Positions 6,775 through 14,718 of a DNA stretch of 26,427 nt are shown piece by piece; the first letter of the stretch is position 1; the number at the start of each line of letters is the position of its first letter. Made by a program: the position numbers and the translations under genes. This DNA is from a virus. The notes beneath the pieces were generated by a model. That model was not told the DNA's origin and did not search any database. It saw nothing but the letters and a program-made list of their open reading frames with translations. The DNA lies in the IMG/VR virus record IMGVR_UViG_3300046787_000388, positions 1 through 26,427 of that record, one strand, 5' to 3'.

Positions 6775-7341
6775 GTGGCGGATACGCAAAAAGGGTTTGA
6801 GTTACTTAAGTTCGGTGAAAGAACTAAGGATGGATTTGCACGAGCATATCAGTTTGCGATTAATATTAGGTCCCCCAACGATAAAAAAGGCGATGAAGAA
6901 TATTATACGACATATTGCGAGTCGATGACATTACCTCAGAGAATGTATGATACTAAAGAACTTGAGTTTTCATACGGAAAACCTAGTATAAAAATTGCAA
7001 CACAGGTTAGATTTAATAATTGGTCGGTGACTTTTAGGGATATACCGGGGTTACAACTGCGCACGGATATGCTAGAGTGGCAAGAGCTTATTGTTAATAC
7101 GACAAAAGGAAAAATGATGTATAATACCCCTAAAGATTATAAATCTAATGACTCTACAGCAAAAATAAAATTATCTCCTAGTGGAGGCGGTGATGAGAAA
7201 AGTTTAGGTATGGCTATATATAGATTTTATGGATTATATCCAGCCGATGTTAGTTCTATTACATTTTCCCATTCTGATCAAAGTTTAGTGACATTTTCGG
7301 TAGATTTTGCGTATGATTTTTTTACAGTAGATCAACAATAA
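6775..7341 (+). CDS. Tail tube protein, paralog 3 (divergent gp19-like)
   Basis: The 188-residue product is more distant from the first two but keeps the fold markers: ESMTLPQRMYDTKEL, VRFNNWSVTFRDI (about 80-92), LRTDMLEWQELI, and a C-terminal FYGLYPADVSSITFSHSDQ...FSVDFAYDFF. The start is GTG 6775 with GAGG 8 bases upstream; TTG 6773 is out of frame. It has its own late promoter. It lacks the SSVGPV motif of the other two, so it may be a tube-terminator, completion or tail-tip subunit instead of a shaft subunit. Confidence 0.78.
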   Translation: MADTQKGFELLKFGERTKDGFARAYQFAINIRSPNDKKGDEEYYTTYCESMTLPQRMYDTKELEFSYGKPSIKIATQVRFNNWSVTFRDIPGLQLRTDMLEWQELIVNTTKGKMMYNTPKDYKSNDSTAKIKLSPSGGGDEKSLGMAIYRFYGLYPADVSSITFSHSDQSLVTFSVDFAYDFFTVDQQ

Positions 7342-7350
7342 GGAGTATAT

Positions 7351-8196
7351 ATGAGTAATGAGTTATTGAAGCAGTTTCAGGCGATGTCGAGAGATGTGCC
7401 AGATTCTAAATTTACATTGCCCGGATCGGGGGAAGATATTTATTTTGTACCATTTACAACGAAGGATCAAAAAGCGTTGTTAAAGAGTATGGAAAAGGAG
7501 GATTTTGATTTAATACAAGAAGCATTTGATAATGTATTAAAAAAGTGCGTGACGAATGCTAATTTTGACCCAAAGAATCTTTATCCAAAGGATAGAGAAT
7601 CGCTTTTAATTGCATTAAGAAAAGAATCTGTAAATGATCAATTTACACATTATTGGAAATGTGAAAATGAGGTATCTAAAGTTAATGAGAATGGAGAAGA
7701 GATAAAAGACGAAAACGGAGAAAAAGTTAAAGAGACTTGTGGTGGTGAAAACAAGAAAGTTATCTCTTTAAATGAGTTGGAAATGAAGTCTTTGCAAAAA
7801 ATGGATTTTAATAAAGAAGTAGCATTGGAGGATAAAAGTAATTGTTTTCTTTTGTTAGATATGACAAAGAGAAAAGATGAGTTAGCTGTTATGAAGTATA
7901 CAAAAAAGAATTCTGGAGGAATAAAGGGATTGAGTAGAACAGAACTTTTATATGCAACATTAGCGTCATTTATTTCTGGATTGCGGATAGGTGATCAAGA
8001 AACCAAAGATTTGACTTTGGAAGATCGTATTACTATCATAGATGGATTAACATTAAAAGACCGTAGAAAGATTGAAGATTATATTACATCATTGGAAAGT
8101 CATGGATATGATTTAACAATAAAAGAATGTAAATGTTCTAAGTGTGGACATGAAGATGAACAAAAATTAGAGTGGATCTATTTTTTCGCCGTGTAA
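7351..8196 (+). CDS. gp26-like tail/baseplate assembly protein; likely frameshifting tail chaperone (short form)
   Basis: The 281-residue product lies between the tube genes and the tape measure gene, the position of the tail assembly chaperone in many tailed phages. Residues 20-50 (FTLPGSGEDIYFVPFTTKDQ) resemble the opening of the T4 gp26-type baseplate hub family. Potential metal ligands are C103 with C129 (YWKCEN...ETCGG) and a C-terminal C-x-C-x2-CG cluster (CKCSKCG). The start is fixed by TAAGGAG overlapping the previous stop. Three codons before the TAA lies T TTT TTC (8181-8187), which would allow -1 frameshifting into the next reading frame and give a 355-residue product. gp26 hub subunit and lambda G-like chaperone are both possible; position and slippery site favour a chaperone role. 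Confidence 0.62.
   Translation: MSNELLKQFQAMSRDVPDSKFTLPGSGEDIYFVPFTTKDQKALLKSMEKEDFDLIQEAFDNVLKKCVTNANFDPKNLYPKDRESLLIALRKESVNDQFTHYWKCENEVSKVNENGEEIKDENGEKVKETCGGENKKVISLNELEMKSLQKMDFNKEVALEDKSNCFLLLDMTKRKDELAVMKYTKKNSGGIKGLSRTELLYATLASFISGLRIGDQETKDLTLEDRITIIDGLTLKDRRKIEDYITSLESHGYDLTIKECKCSKCGHEDEQKLEWIYFFAV
8181..8187 (+). promoter_or_regulatory. Candidate programmed -1 frameshift site
   Basis: In the zero frame the codons are TAT TTT TTC GCC GTG TAA, so T TTT TTC is a perfect X XXY YYZ heptamer with the correct phase. After a -1 slip the ribosome reads TTT TTT CGC CGT and continues to 8417. The heptamer is 6 bases before the stop codon. No strong downstream hairpin is obvious; only a 4-bp ATAC/GTAT stem at 8206-8216 was seen. 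Confidence 0.6.
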
Positions 8197-8417
8197 TGAT
8201 GGGTGATACGACGTATTTTGCGGTATGTAATGAGGAATGCTCTTTGTGGTATTTTTCAGAACGTTCTAGTTTGACTAAAATGGATACAGATGCAATGTAT
8301 CCTTATGAGCGAGGAATGACTTTAGATCTATTTAAAACATATGATGAACATATAGAACATAACAGAAAGGAACAAATGGCAAAAAAAAGCGGAAAAGAAA
8401 TCAAAACCGCTTGGTGA
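8196..8417 (+). CDS. -1 frame extension of the tail assembly protein (T-like domain) or coupled small gene
   Basis: The reading frame is open from GTG 8172, through the slippery site, to TGA 8415-8417. It has no Shine-Dalgarno sequence of its own. It can be reached either by -1 frameshifting at 8181-8187, giving a 355-residue fusion, or by re-initiation at ATG 8196, which overlaps the upstream TAA as TAATG; the coordinates given use that ATG. The encoded part is about 73 residues, with C-x3-C (FAVCNEECSLWYF), an aromatic stretch, and a charged helical C-terminus (DEHIEHNRKEQMAKK). No known domain is recognised. In lambda, the analogous T domain is only made as the fusion and helps load tube subunits on the tape measure. 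Confidence 0.6.
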   Translation: MMGDTTYFAVCNEECSLWYFSERSSLTKMDTDAMYPYERGMTLDLFKTYDEHIEHNRKEQMAKKSGKEIKTAW

Positions 8418-8433
8418 GATAAATACTATATAG

Positions 8434-11400
8434 ATGGCAAAAGAAGAAGTTACTCCTGTTTTACCAGCGACTAAAGAGGATGTGCGTTTACTGCAACGCT
8501 CTTTAGGAGGAGTTTCTACGTACTTAGCAACATTTTTTAAAGAGTTTATTTCAAGAACAAATGAAACTAAAAATGTAGCATTAGATATAAAAGGACAAAT
8601 AAAAGAATTTAAAGCTGATAGGGAAGAAATAAAAAAACAAAGTGAAAAAACACAAAAGAAGTTAGAAGGTATTGATAAAAAGTTAGAGGAAAAAAAGGAA
8701 AAGACTGAGAAGAAGGACACTAAAGAGAAGACGGAGAAAAAGGAACCTGTTGATAAAAAGGATGATGTTGTTAATTTAAAAGATAGCGTAGAATCTTTAA
8801 AACAAGAAATAGATAAGCTTAATGATAGTAAGATTGGCGAAATACAAAAGTTTTTAACGGAGTCAACTAAAGGCGGAACAGATCTTTCCATGGTGGAAAA
8901 AGATCGCGCTGATATACTTAATAGGGTCACAGAATCGTTGAGAGAGGTATCATCGCAGACATTTGATCGTATTTCTGATACTTTAAATATTCAACAAGTA
9001 AAAGATAATCAATTAGCAGATAGAAATCTTAATGCTGATAGAAAAAGTGATAAATTGATGTCTCAAGAAATGGAAAATATAGCATCTACTGATCAGCGTG
9101 AACAAAGAGAAGGTTTTGAAGCCGTATTAGAGCGTATTCATGGTTGGGCAAAGGCAGAAAATAAATTTAATAAGAAGTTAGATGATTTATCTAGTGGTAT
9201 ATGGGATTATGTAAAGTGGATGGGTCTTGGTTTTGGTTCCGGGGCCTTATTCTGGGGATGGTTAGCAAGTAAAGGGTTTTACAAACAACATTTTGATTTA
9301 TTGTTTAAAGGTACTGCGTTTATATGGAATTCTTTAGGAAAAGGAACATTAATTAAAGATATATGGGCAGGTTTTACTAAAACTGGTTCGTTTAAAATTT
9401 TAAATACTTTATCTACTCCTATAAAGTGGATGTATGATTTTTTCAAGGGGCCTAATTTAATGGCCACTGTAGCTTCTTATTTTAATAAGATTCCTAAGAT
9501 TCAAACATTAATAAGTCTTCCGTCTAAAATTATTCCTTTTTTAGATGAAGTTTTTGGTTTGGTCGGAGCGTTAGCTTCGCATACAAAATATGTGTTTACG
9601 ACATTTATAAAATCGTTCGATATAGTTAAGAAAATAACGGCGATTGCTTCCGAAAAGGGCGTTTTAGGATGGTTATTTACAAAAATAGCTGGTATTACTG
9701 GGTGGTTTGCTCAAGGTGGGATTTTTGCCAAGGGGTTTGGAATGGCTACCAAATTTGCTAAATTCCTTGCTCCTGCGATTGCAATATTTAAGGGAGTAAT
9801 GAAGATATTTGAAAATTGGGAAGAAAGAGGGTTGCTTTCAATAGTAGATGGTATAGGAGAAGGTCTTAAATCTTTTGTTATGGAAACGGTAGGTAATATT
9901 CCAGCATTGATAGGAGATTTACTTGCTCTTGTATTAGGAGATAATAATTTTATAGTAAAATTTCTTCGTAATATTAGTGCTACAATATCTACGGGATTGG
10001 ATTATATTTTAAAACCTTTTATCACTGAGTTTGAGAATATGTTTGGAGGGATTAAGAAAATTTTTAAGGGTGATATAATGGGCGGGTTATATGATATATT
10101 CCTTAAAAGTAAAGTAGATATGTTAATTGCCGCAAAAGACACTATAGTAGGTTTTGGAACAATGTTTAAAGACTGGGCTAAAGATACTTGGCCATTTAGT
10201 TTGGTATGGGGAGATGATGTAGAATCAGAAGAAACTAAAAATAAAGAAGTATTAGATGAAGTTAAAAAACTTCAAGAAAAGGCACAAGAATCTGCTGGTA
10301 TGACTGATAAATTATTTAAAGAAGGAAATTTCGATGCATTGGCAGAGCATATTGCAGTTCTTAGAGACGCTTCTGTTGCAATAACACAAAAAGAAATGGA
10401 TGCCAGCAATGCTGTGGTCGATATAAAGAATAAGTTGGGTGCTGTAGAGGATACTAAATCTGGAGAATATATTGAGTTGCAAGAAAGATTAAAACTCGCT
10501 GAAGAAAGACGAGATGCGTTAAAAGCGGAGCATGATAAAATACTTCAATATGACATAGTTAATAAAATAAACGAAGTAGGAGCAACTGGTAAACTTAATA
10601 ATAAAGATGAGATTATTAACACTTTAAAAGAAATACAACAGAAAGAAAATGAAAAACTTACGAAAAAGATAGAAGAAGGGTCAACACAAGGGGCTGTAGT
10701 AACACCTGCTCCAGTTGTATCTTCTTCTGTAGTTCCTGTTGCTCCCGTAACACCTGCTCCAGTTCCACCCGCAATTAGCACCGATTTAGGAGTCGCGTAT
10801 GCTAATGCTCTTACAGGGTTCCAAAATTTAAGAGACAAGCAAGCGGCGTTCGACAGAGAAGTTGCGGAATTTGAAGCTGAATTACAACAAGAAAAAACTT
10901 CAAAACTATCAGCAGATGTTAATAAATCTGTAGATGATAAATTAAAACAAATTCAACCTTCTATTAGCAAACCTGATGTAGTTGCATCTAAACCTATTAT
11001 ACCAACTATCAAGTCTCCTATGAATAGTATCATAGATGCTAAAATGAGTGAAGGTGTTACGCCAAGAACAATAGAAAATAGAAATACTCGTGACCGTATG
11101 ATGTTAGAATTGGCAGAGAAAGATTATAATAAGAAAGATTTAACGAAAGAAACAGAAGACGCGTTAACTGCCAAGAAGTTAGAAAATATGGATAAAATGG
11201 CAAAGTTTAGTGATAAAGAGGCGTTAGATTCTGATTTATTTTCTTATTTGGAAGCTCAAAATAAATTATTAAGTAAACATCTTGAGATGTTGGAGTCTGG
11301 AGAATTTAAAGGACAGGTAACAGTTGCTCCTCCTCGCGTAGAACCTGAGTTACCATTTAGCGAAAGAAATATGAATAATCAGCCTATTTCTAAGGTGCCA

Positions 11401-12135
11401 AAACCGATAACGTTGTCACAGTTTGAGGTTGATACTTATAATAGGTATAACAGTATTAAGGATTTAGAGAATAATGAAGTTGGTAAACAGGTACAATCAT
11501 TTGAAAGAATTCTTAGCATGGTAACTGAAGACTATCCAGAGTTGCAAAAAAGATTGAATGGCGCGGATTCCAATGTGGATGGAAAAACAAAGATACCACA
11601 GTTTGCAGAAGGTGCTGTTGTGCTTAGTGAAGTTCTTGCAAGAGTAGGAGAAGCGGGGAAAGAAGTAGTTATGCCATTAGATTCTCCTGTCGGACAACAA
11701 TATGCTGGATTTATTGCTCAAAATATATTAAGTGCTATGAGGGTTAATTCTAATATAAGTTTAGATAAAAATAATTCTCCTATGATATCGGCTCGTGATT
11801 CTTATGCTCCTGTGGAAGTGCAAGAACAACCTAACACACAAACTCCAAAACTATCAAAAGTTGATGCTGTTACGGATCAATATAAATATCCTACAATGGA
11901 GGAAATTGAACAAAGTTTAGGTTCTAAAGAAAAAAATGCTGATTCTGAGGGATTGGTATTGAATGATATAGGATTGATGCTTAAAGTTATTTCTGGTCAG
12001 ATTAATTCTGGGTTTGCTCAGTTAGGTGGATTATCAAGGGGAGTTAATAATATGGCATCTAGAGGATCTAATAGGACAACGTTATCCAATACAAATACTA
12101 GAAATGACATAAGCGTGTTCGAGGTTGGTAAATAA
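8434..12135 (+). CDS. Tail tape measure protein
   Basis: The 1233-residue product sets tail length and is likely ejected with DNA. Order along the chain: a Lys/Glu-rich coiled coil (about 50-150), hydrophobic segments (YVKWMGLGFGSGALFWGWLA near 258-278, AKFLAPAIAIFKGVMKIF near 441-459, IPALIGDLLALVLG near 489-502), a further coiled coil (about 600-750), a Val/Pro/Ala linker (755-780), and the tape-measure signature FAEGAVVLSEVLARVGEAGKE followed by VVMPLD near 1053-1080 (general form VGEAGPEAVIPL). At about 0.15 nm per residue the tail would be near 185 nm, longer than that of T4. The ATG has no good ribosome site, so translation may depend on the upstream frame that ends 17 bases before. Confidence 0.9.
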   Translation: MAKEEVTPVLPATKEDVRLLQRSLGGVSTYLATFFKEFISRTNETKNVALDIKGQIKEFKADREEIKKQSEKTQKKLEGIDKKLEEKKEKTEKKDTKEKTEKKEPVDKKDDVVNLKDSVESLKQEIDKLNDSKIGEIQKFLTESTKGGTDLSMVEKDRADILNRVTESLREVSSQTFDRISDTLNIQQVKDNQLADRNLNADRKSDKLMSQEMENIASTDQREQREGFEAVLERIHGWAKAENKFNKKLDDLSSGIWDYVKWMGLGFGSGALFWGWLASKGFYKQHFDLLFKGTAFIWNSLGKGTLIKDIWAGFTKTGSFKILNTLSTPIKWMYDFFKGPNLMATVASYFNKIPKIQTLISLPSKIIPFLDEVFGLVGALASHTKYVFTTFIKSFDIVKKITAIASEKGVLGWLFTKIAGITGWFAQGGIFAKGFGMATKFAKFLAPAIAIFKGVMKIFENWEERGLLSIVDGIGEGLKSFVMETVGNIPALIGDLLALVLGDNNFIVKFLRNISATISTGLDYILKPFITEFENMFGGIKKIFKGDIMGGLYDIFLKSKVDMLIAAKDTIVGFGTMFKDWAKDTWPFSLVWGDDVESEETKNKEVLDEVKKLQEKAQESAGMTDKLFKEGNFDALAEHIAVLRDASVAITQKEMDASNAVVDIKNKLGAVEDTKSGEYIELQERLKLAEERRDALKAEHDKILQYDIVNKINEVGATGKLNNKDEIINTLKEIQQKENEKLTKKIEEGSTQGAVVTPAPVVSSSVVPVAPVTPAPVPPAISTDLGVAYANALTGFQNLRDKQAAFDREVAEFEAELQQEKTSKLSADVNKSVDDKLKQIQPSISKPDVVASKPIIPTIKSPMNSIIDAKMSEGVTPRTIENRNTRDRMMLELAEKDYNKKDLTKETEDALTAKKLENMDKMAKFSDKEALDSDLFSYLEAQNKLLSKHLEMLESGEFKGQVTVAPPRVEPELPFSERNMNNQPISKVPKPITLSQFEVDTYNRYNSIKDLENNEVGKQVQSFERILSMVTEDYPELQKRLNGADSNVDGKTKIPQFAEGAVVLSEVLARVGEAGKEVVMPLDSPVGQQYAGFIAQNILSAMRVNSNISLDKNNSPMISARDSYAPVEVQEQPNTQTPKLSKVDAVTDQYKYPTMEEIEQSLGSKEKNADSEGLVLNDIGLMLKVISGQINSGFAQLGGLSRGVNNMASRGSNRTTLSNTNTRNDISVFEVGK
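10699..10764 (+). repeat. 18-bp direct repeat in the tape measure Pro/Val linker
   Basis: The 18-base sequence GTAACACCTGCTCCAGTT occurs at 10699-10716 and exactly again at 10747-10764, encoding VTPAPV twice. The intervening bases also encode Val/Pro-rich sequence. This is a probable slippage-prone linker whose length could vary between relatives. Confidence 0.85.
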
Positions 12136-12896
12136 TGAAAAAAGGTGTTGCATATAATACGAATTCTCTTGTAGAAGATTATTATGGAAAGAAAGGACTT
12201 TTTTTCGTACAAATAAAAGCGTTTAATCCTCCCGCTCCTAAACTTACTGGTAAGGCCCCAAGCGTAAAGGTGGAGTTAGCTGAGAGAGATTATGTTGAAA
12301 TAGACGGATCTAAGGATGGCATACTTATAATGTTTAAGGATGAGGCGTATAGTGTTAGCCATGGACACTCGTGGGATGAAGGTGGTACTGTAGAAAATAT
12401 GTTAAAATCTGGTTGGGATAGTATTTTTGGAAAATTAACAGGTGGTACTGCTAGTGCGGAGTCGCTATATCAGAGTTTAGCGACTGGTTCGTTAGTAGAT
12501 CAAACCCAATTATATGCGGCATTTGATGTTCAGACTGTCTATAAGTCATCCGCGATTATGTCTATGGAAATACCATTTGTTTTTTTGAATATGACTGGCG
12601 ATAGGTCTGTAATTGATAAAGCAAATGCTCTAAGAGACTTAACATATCCTACGTTGAACACGAAACAGGGTCAGAAGACAACCGATCTTTATAAAGTTGG
12701 AAAACCGCCTGTATTGTTTGAAGTAAAATGTACAAATGGAGCACAGAGTTTAAAAGAAGCGGCATGTACAGGACTTAATATAACTTATCATGGTCCATGG
12801 TTAGGAGAAGAAGGGTATCCGTCATACGCAGATGTAACTATGAAATTTGAAAGTACACGTAAAGTTATTTTTGCTGATGATTTTAAAGATTTATAA
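12135..12896 (+). CDS. Baseplate tube-initiator-like protein (gp48/gp54-like)
   Basis: The 253-residue product starts at ATG 12135, overlapping the tape measure stop as TAATG, with GAGG at 12121-12124. It is probably the protein at the top of the baseplate hub on which the tube starts to polymerise, because it follows the tape measure gene and precedes gp53-, gp27- and gp5-like genes. Visible parts are an N-terminal beta-rich stretch (YYGKKGLFFVQIKAF), a Gly/Ser-rich middle (GGTVENMLKSGWDSIFGKL), SSAIMSMEIPFVFLNMTG, and a C-terminal ITYHGPWLGEEGYPSYADVTM segment (about 216-237), the type of ending found in tube-fold proteins. I do not recognise a decisive motif; the call rests largely on order and general fold features. 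Confidence 0.55.
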   Translation: MKKGVAYNTNSLVEDYYGKKGLFFVQIKAFNPPAPKLTGKAPSVKVELAERDYVEIDGSKDGILIMFKDEAYSVSHGHSWDEGGTVENMLKSGWDSIFGKLTGGTASAESLYQSLATGSLVDQTQLYAAFDVQTVYKSSAIMSMEIPFVFLNMTGDRSVIDKANALRDLTYPTLNTKQGQKTTDLYKVGKPPVLFEVKCTNGAQSLKEAACTGLNITYHGPWLGEEGYPSYADVTMKFESTRKVIFADDFKDL

Positions 12897-12915
12897 GGTA
12901 TGGAGAATGTAAGAT

Positions 12916-13314
12916 ATGCCTGTTCCAGAAAGTAGATTAAATTCTTCGAATTTATTTCCAGATATAAAAATAGATAATAAATTTTTATTAGATATATGGG
13001 AATCTTATAAAGTAGGAACGGAGTATTTGGATAATGAAGAATTTTATATAGATTATCCGGTAAAGCAATATGAAAGATGGGATCAAATTTCAGAAAAAGT
13101 ATATGAAACTAGGGAATTGTGGTGGGTGTTGATATTAACTAATGTAGTTGAAGATCCTTTTGTATTATATAGAGATTCTATTTTACCTGATTCTTTAGAT
13201 ACTATAAAAATTTTGAAGCCGTCTAAAGTTATAGAATTAGTGGATTTGATTAGAAATAACAGATTAGCGAATGATATAATTTTTAAAAATAATATTAGGG
13301 CTGATAAAGAATAA
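12916..13314 (+). CDS. gp53: Baseplate wedge protein (gp53-like)
   Basis: The 132-residue product has a LysM-like core: YERWDQISEKVYETRELWWVLILTNVVEDPF (about 52-82), with the RELWWVL pattern typical of gp53-like proteins (shape: low-complexity N-terminus, then D-x-I-S-x-K-x-Y...LWW-x-I...N...DPF). T4 gp53 is longer (near 196 residues), so this is a short form. gp53 clamps neighbouring wedges around the hub. The start ATG 12916 has GGAG at 12902-12905. Confidence 0.75.
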   Translation: MPVPESRLNSSNLFPDIKIDNKFLLDIWESYKVGTEYLDNEEFYIDYPVKQYERWDQISEKVYETRELWWVLILTNVVEDPFVLYRDSILPDSLDTIKILKPSKVIELVDLIRNNRLANDIIFKNNIRADKE

Positions 13315-13320
13315 AAATAT

Positions 13321-14715
13321 ATGGACGAACTTAAACAGTTAGTAGATCTTTACAGAGGAGCAGCGTATTTAAAGATAAATGATTTGACGATGCCCGCCCC
13401 AACTGCGGTAACTTTTGTTGAAAGCATATATTCGCCATTTAGGAAAGGTACGTATACATATATGGATCCTCTTGGAATGTCCCTAGAGATGGCGCACACA
13501 TATGTTAGTAAAGAGGGAAGAGAAACGATGTTATATATGAAGAATATGTACATTGATACTGAACCTTTACAAATACCAGTTGAAATATATAATACTAGCA
13601 GTACGGCATCTAAAGATCAGAATGCTTATGAAAGAAGAAATAAACAAGTAACTCATGAATTAATTGAACGTCCGTTTTTTTTACAAATGACTAGACGTAA
13701 TATACGGAAAATGTATTCTAATAAGACGGCGGATCAAATTATACAGGATATTTTAATGTCAGTATTCGGGTATAGTGAAAATGAGGTAGTTAATGATATT
13801 AATGGGAAGGGTCCTATTATAAAGAGTTTTATATGCCCAAATTGGAATTTCATGCAGGTATATGAATATTTAAAATATAGAGTAGATAATGGACCAATGA
13901 TGGTATTTCCAACATTTAATGGTAGTATGACTTTATATAGAATTCATGCTTTAGGTGATTTAATGAAAGGTGCTATAGATGGAGAATCTACGATAACCTA
14001 TTCAGACACAATGGAGGTTAAAAATAACGAGATAGGTATGCGTGCTGACTATACAGTTAAAGGACCTTCGACTAAATTTAGAACGGGGTTTGCTCAAGGA
14101 GAGACTGTAATAAGTTTTGATTATTTTTCAGGCGGGTTGGATGGAGAAAAAAGATCTGATTATGGTTATGATACGTTTCAAGAAGGAGATGAAGATCAGG
14201 CATCTTATTCTTATGAAAAGGGGTTAGAGGAATATAAAAATGAAAAAGATCGATATAATAAAAGCTTGATTGGAGGGATGTATAAAAAGGGAGTGGAGTT
14301 GTATAAAAGTTGTTTATTAGGAAGCATAAGTTTGTTTGAAAAGGAAAAAGAATCGGATGTTACGCATGCAATTACTATAGATATAGATAGTCGAAAAGAA
14401 GTTGAGGCGAAAATTCAATGTAGATTTATTGAAAGTATGCATGATATTTTGATGCTAGAGGCCACAGTCATGCCTATTCCATTTTTAAAATTAGGCGGTA
14501 TATATAATGTTAAGATTCCTTCTGTTAAAGAAGATGTTTTTGGTAAGGAAGGTCGAGTAAAGGAAGAAAGTTTATCGGGAAAATGGATTTTAGTAGAAAT
14601 TGTTCATAATATGAAAAGAATACCAGATGGTTTGAATGAGTATGTTTTGTTATGTAAGTTTGTAAAAAGTGGATTGGAAAAAGATAATAGTGATTTGGAG
14701 TTAGAAAATTTTTAG
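13321..14715 (+). CDS. Baseplate hub protein (gp27-like)
   Basis: The 464-residue product is the likely hub ring that joins the tube to the spike. It lies directly before the spike gene, as in many contractile tails. The middle region (KTADQIIQDILMSVFGYSENEV, then IIKSFICPNWNFMQVYEYL and MMVFPTFNGSMTLYRIHA, about 138-212) follows the gp27/gpD pattern of an SVxxIL helix, a 'PNW(N)F..V..YL' segment and a strand reading out a field of the hub. A coiled, charged stretch (about 298-330) and a C-terminal segment ending in KWILVEIVHNMKR (about 421-433) follow. Only a six-base gap separates it from gp53 and no ribosome site is visible, so coupling to the gp53-like gene is likely. Confidence 0.7.
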   Translation: MDELKQLVDLYRGAAYLKINDLTMPAPTAVTFVESIYSPFRKGTYTYMDPLGMSLEMAHTYVSKEGRETMLYMKNMYIDTEPLQIPVEIYNTSSTASKDQNAYERRNKQVTHELIERPFFLQMTRRNIRKMYSNKTADQIIQDILMSVFGYSENEVVNDINGKGPIIKSFICPNWNFMQVYEYLKYRVDNGPMMVFPTFNGSMTLYRIHALGDLMKGAIDGESTITYSDTMEVKNNEIGMRADYTVKGPSTKFRTGFAQGETVISFDYFSGGLDGEKRSDYGYDTFQEGDEDQASYSYEKGLEEYKNEKDRYNKSLIGGMYKKGVELYKSCLLGSISLFEKEKESDVTHAITIDIDSRKEVEAKIQCRFIESMHDILMLEATVMPIPFLKLGGIYNVKIPSVKEDVFGKEGRVKEESLSGKWILVEIVHNMKRIPDGLNEYVLLCKFVKSGLEKDNSDLELENF

Positions 14716-14718
14716 ATT

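Noticed and set aside
8387-8412. AAGCGG/CCGCTT hairpin as a terminator before the tape measure gene
   Set aside because: The stem has six pairs and a 14-base loop, and no T run follows; it lies within the -1-frame coding region.
8418-8425. GATAAATACTAT as a late promoter for the tape measure gene
   Set aside because: First base departs from TATAAATA and the predicted RNA start is about 3 bases before the ATG, leaving no room for a leader. It may be a decayed promoter; not listed as a feature.
8328-8930. 200-codon minus-strand reading frame
   Set aside because: Its Ser/Phe-rich sequence is the complement of the Lys/Glu coiled coil of the tape measure protein; no support for a gene.
11881-11888. 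TATAAATA inside the tape measure gene
   Set aside because: No gene begins within 240 bases downstream; probably a chance match in AT-rich coding sequence.
12896-12916. A late promoter before the gp53-like gene
   Set aside because: Only TTATAAGG is present at the junction, which departs from the octamer; expression is likely by read-through.
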